DNA from: Galaxea fascicularis
Lineage: Eukaryota; Cnidaria; Anthozoa; Scleractinia; Euphylliidae
Length of the DNA: 64,000 nucleotides
Direction: 5' to 3'
NCBI GenBank assembly: GCA_948470475.1
Contig: OX419335.1
Location: forward strand, 42,836,525 to 42,900,524
In this document: piece by piece, positions 63,538 through 64,000 of the stretch
Layout of the letters: each line of letters starts with the position of its first letter
Numbering within the stretch: position 1 is the first letter of the stretch
The notes under the pieces: model-generated
What the model was told of the DNA's origin: nothing
The model's database searches: none
Seen by the model: the letters and a program-made list of their open reading frames with translations, nothing else
Program-made: the position numbers and the translations under genes

Positions 63538-63707
63538 CAGGGCTGTGCTCTAGCAGCACCCGGTCACCCCTGCAAACTTACTTTTGCCATTGGGTGACCA
63601 GGAAATAATATTTAGTTTTTGCACCAAACTTACATGCTGGGCACCTTGGATTTCAAAGGTTTAGAGGTTTCAGGGCACCCAACTACTTTTCTTAGAGCAC
63701 AGCCTTG
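63538..63707. mobile_element. hAT-like MITE with ATTATC duplication
   Basis: The inverted ends CAGGGCTGTGCTCTA and TAGAGCACAGCCTTG (one mismatch) enclose 170 bp. ATTATC lies directly outside each end (63532-63537 and 63708-63713). Confidence 0.75.
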
Positions 63708-64000
63708 ATTATCTGAGCATTTCCTAAACAAAAACAATATCAGTATTGTATTAAGGTAAAATACCTTGATTTTGCCCCTTTATTGGTCTCAAGAAGCATT
63801 GCCCTGCATGGTTTGAAATACTCTTCAACCTTCTCAGAAAGCTAAGGCATCTCTCTCCCTTTTCACTCTCAAGCTACATACACAATATTTGATCTTTCTG
63901 ATTCTTCAAGTTCTGATTGCCAGGAAAACATGATTCTGATTTCTACCATGTCAACAGAAAAGCAAACAAAGTTGTTGTATGCAAACACCACAAAGTCCCC
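63708..64000. other. window end, no gene seen
   Basis: AT-rich sequence without a recognisable feature. Confidence 0.3.

Overview
The window reads as nuclear DNA of an anthozoan cnidarian, most likely a stony coral. It is AT-rich, gene-sparse and intron-rich, and it is crowded with short palindromic DNA elements, tRNA-derived SINEs, LINE remnants, a Penelope-like element and a solo LTR. Several of these repeats resemble ones I associate with scleractinian genomes. That taxonomic call is inference; no organellar, bacterial or viral gene is present.

Three genes are well supported. Two are recent paralogues in convergent orientation, at 3342-5441 (+) and 9366-11441 (-). Each encodes a secreted protein of about 690 residues in one uninterrupted exon, with a 3' splice site two bases before the ATG. 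I do not recognise the family. They share two tracts of near-perfect nucleotide identity (347 and 151 bp) with abrupt edges, which suggests gene conversion between the inverted copies. The third gene is Integrator complex subunit 5 (INTS5) on the minus strand. I traced it through 19 small exons from the ATG at 34610 down to about 16097. Exon phases agree at every junction I could pair, but three internal links and the extreme C-terminus are unresolved.

Layout: 1-3340 is non-coding. 3342-11441 holds the inverted gene pair, with a SINE between the copies. 11450-15500 holds tandem repeats and small DNA elements. 15500-34610 is INTS5, whose introns carry many TIR and palindromic elements. 34760-35600 is a 20-bp minisatellite. 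36490-38440 holds LINE remnants with (AAT)n tails. 38440-53800 is mostly featureless, apart from a SINE pair, a palindromic element, short repeats and one possible terminal exon. 53820-57270 is a decayed APE-type LINE with two smaller elements inserted in it. 59380-63710 contains hAT-like elements, a solo LTR, a minisatellite, the Penelope-like element and another SINE.

Nothing suggests an operon or a shared pathway. INTS5 is a housekeeping component of the nuclear Integrator complex, while the paired genes look like lineage-specific secreted proteins. All coordinates and alignments were read by hand, and family assignments rest on remembered family sequences, not on a search.
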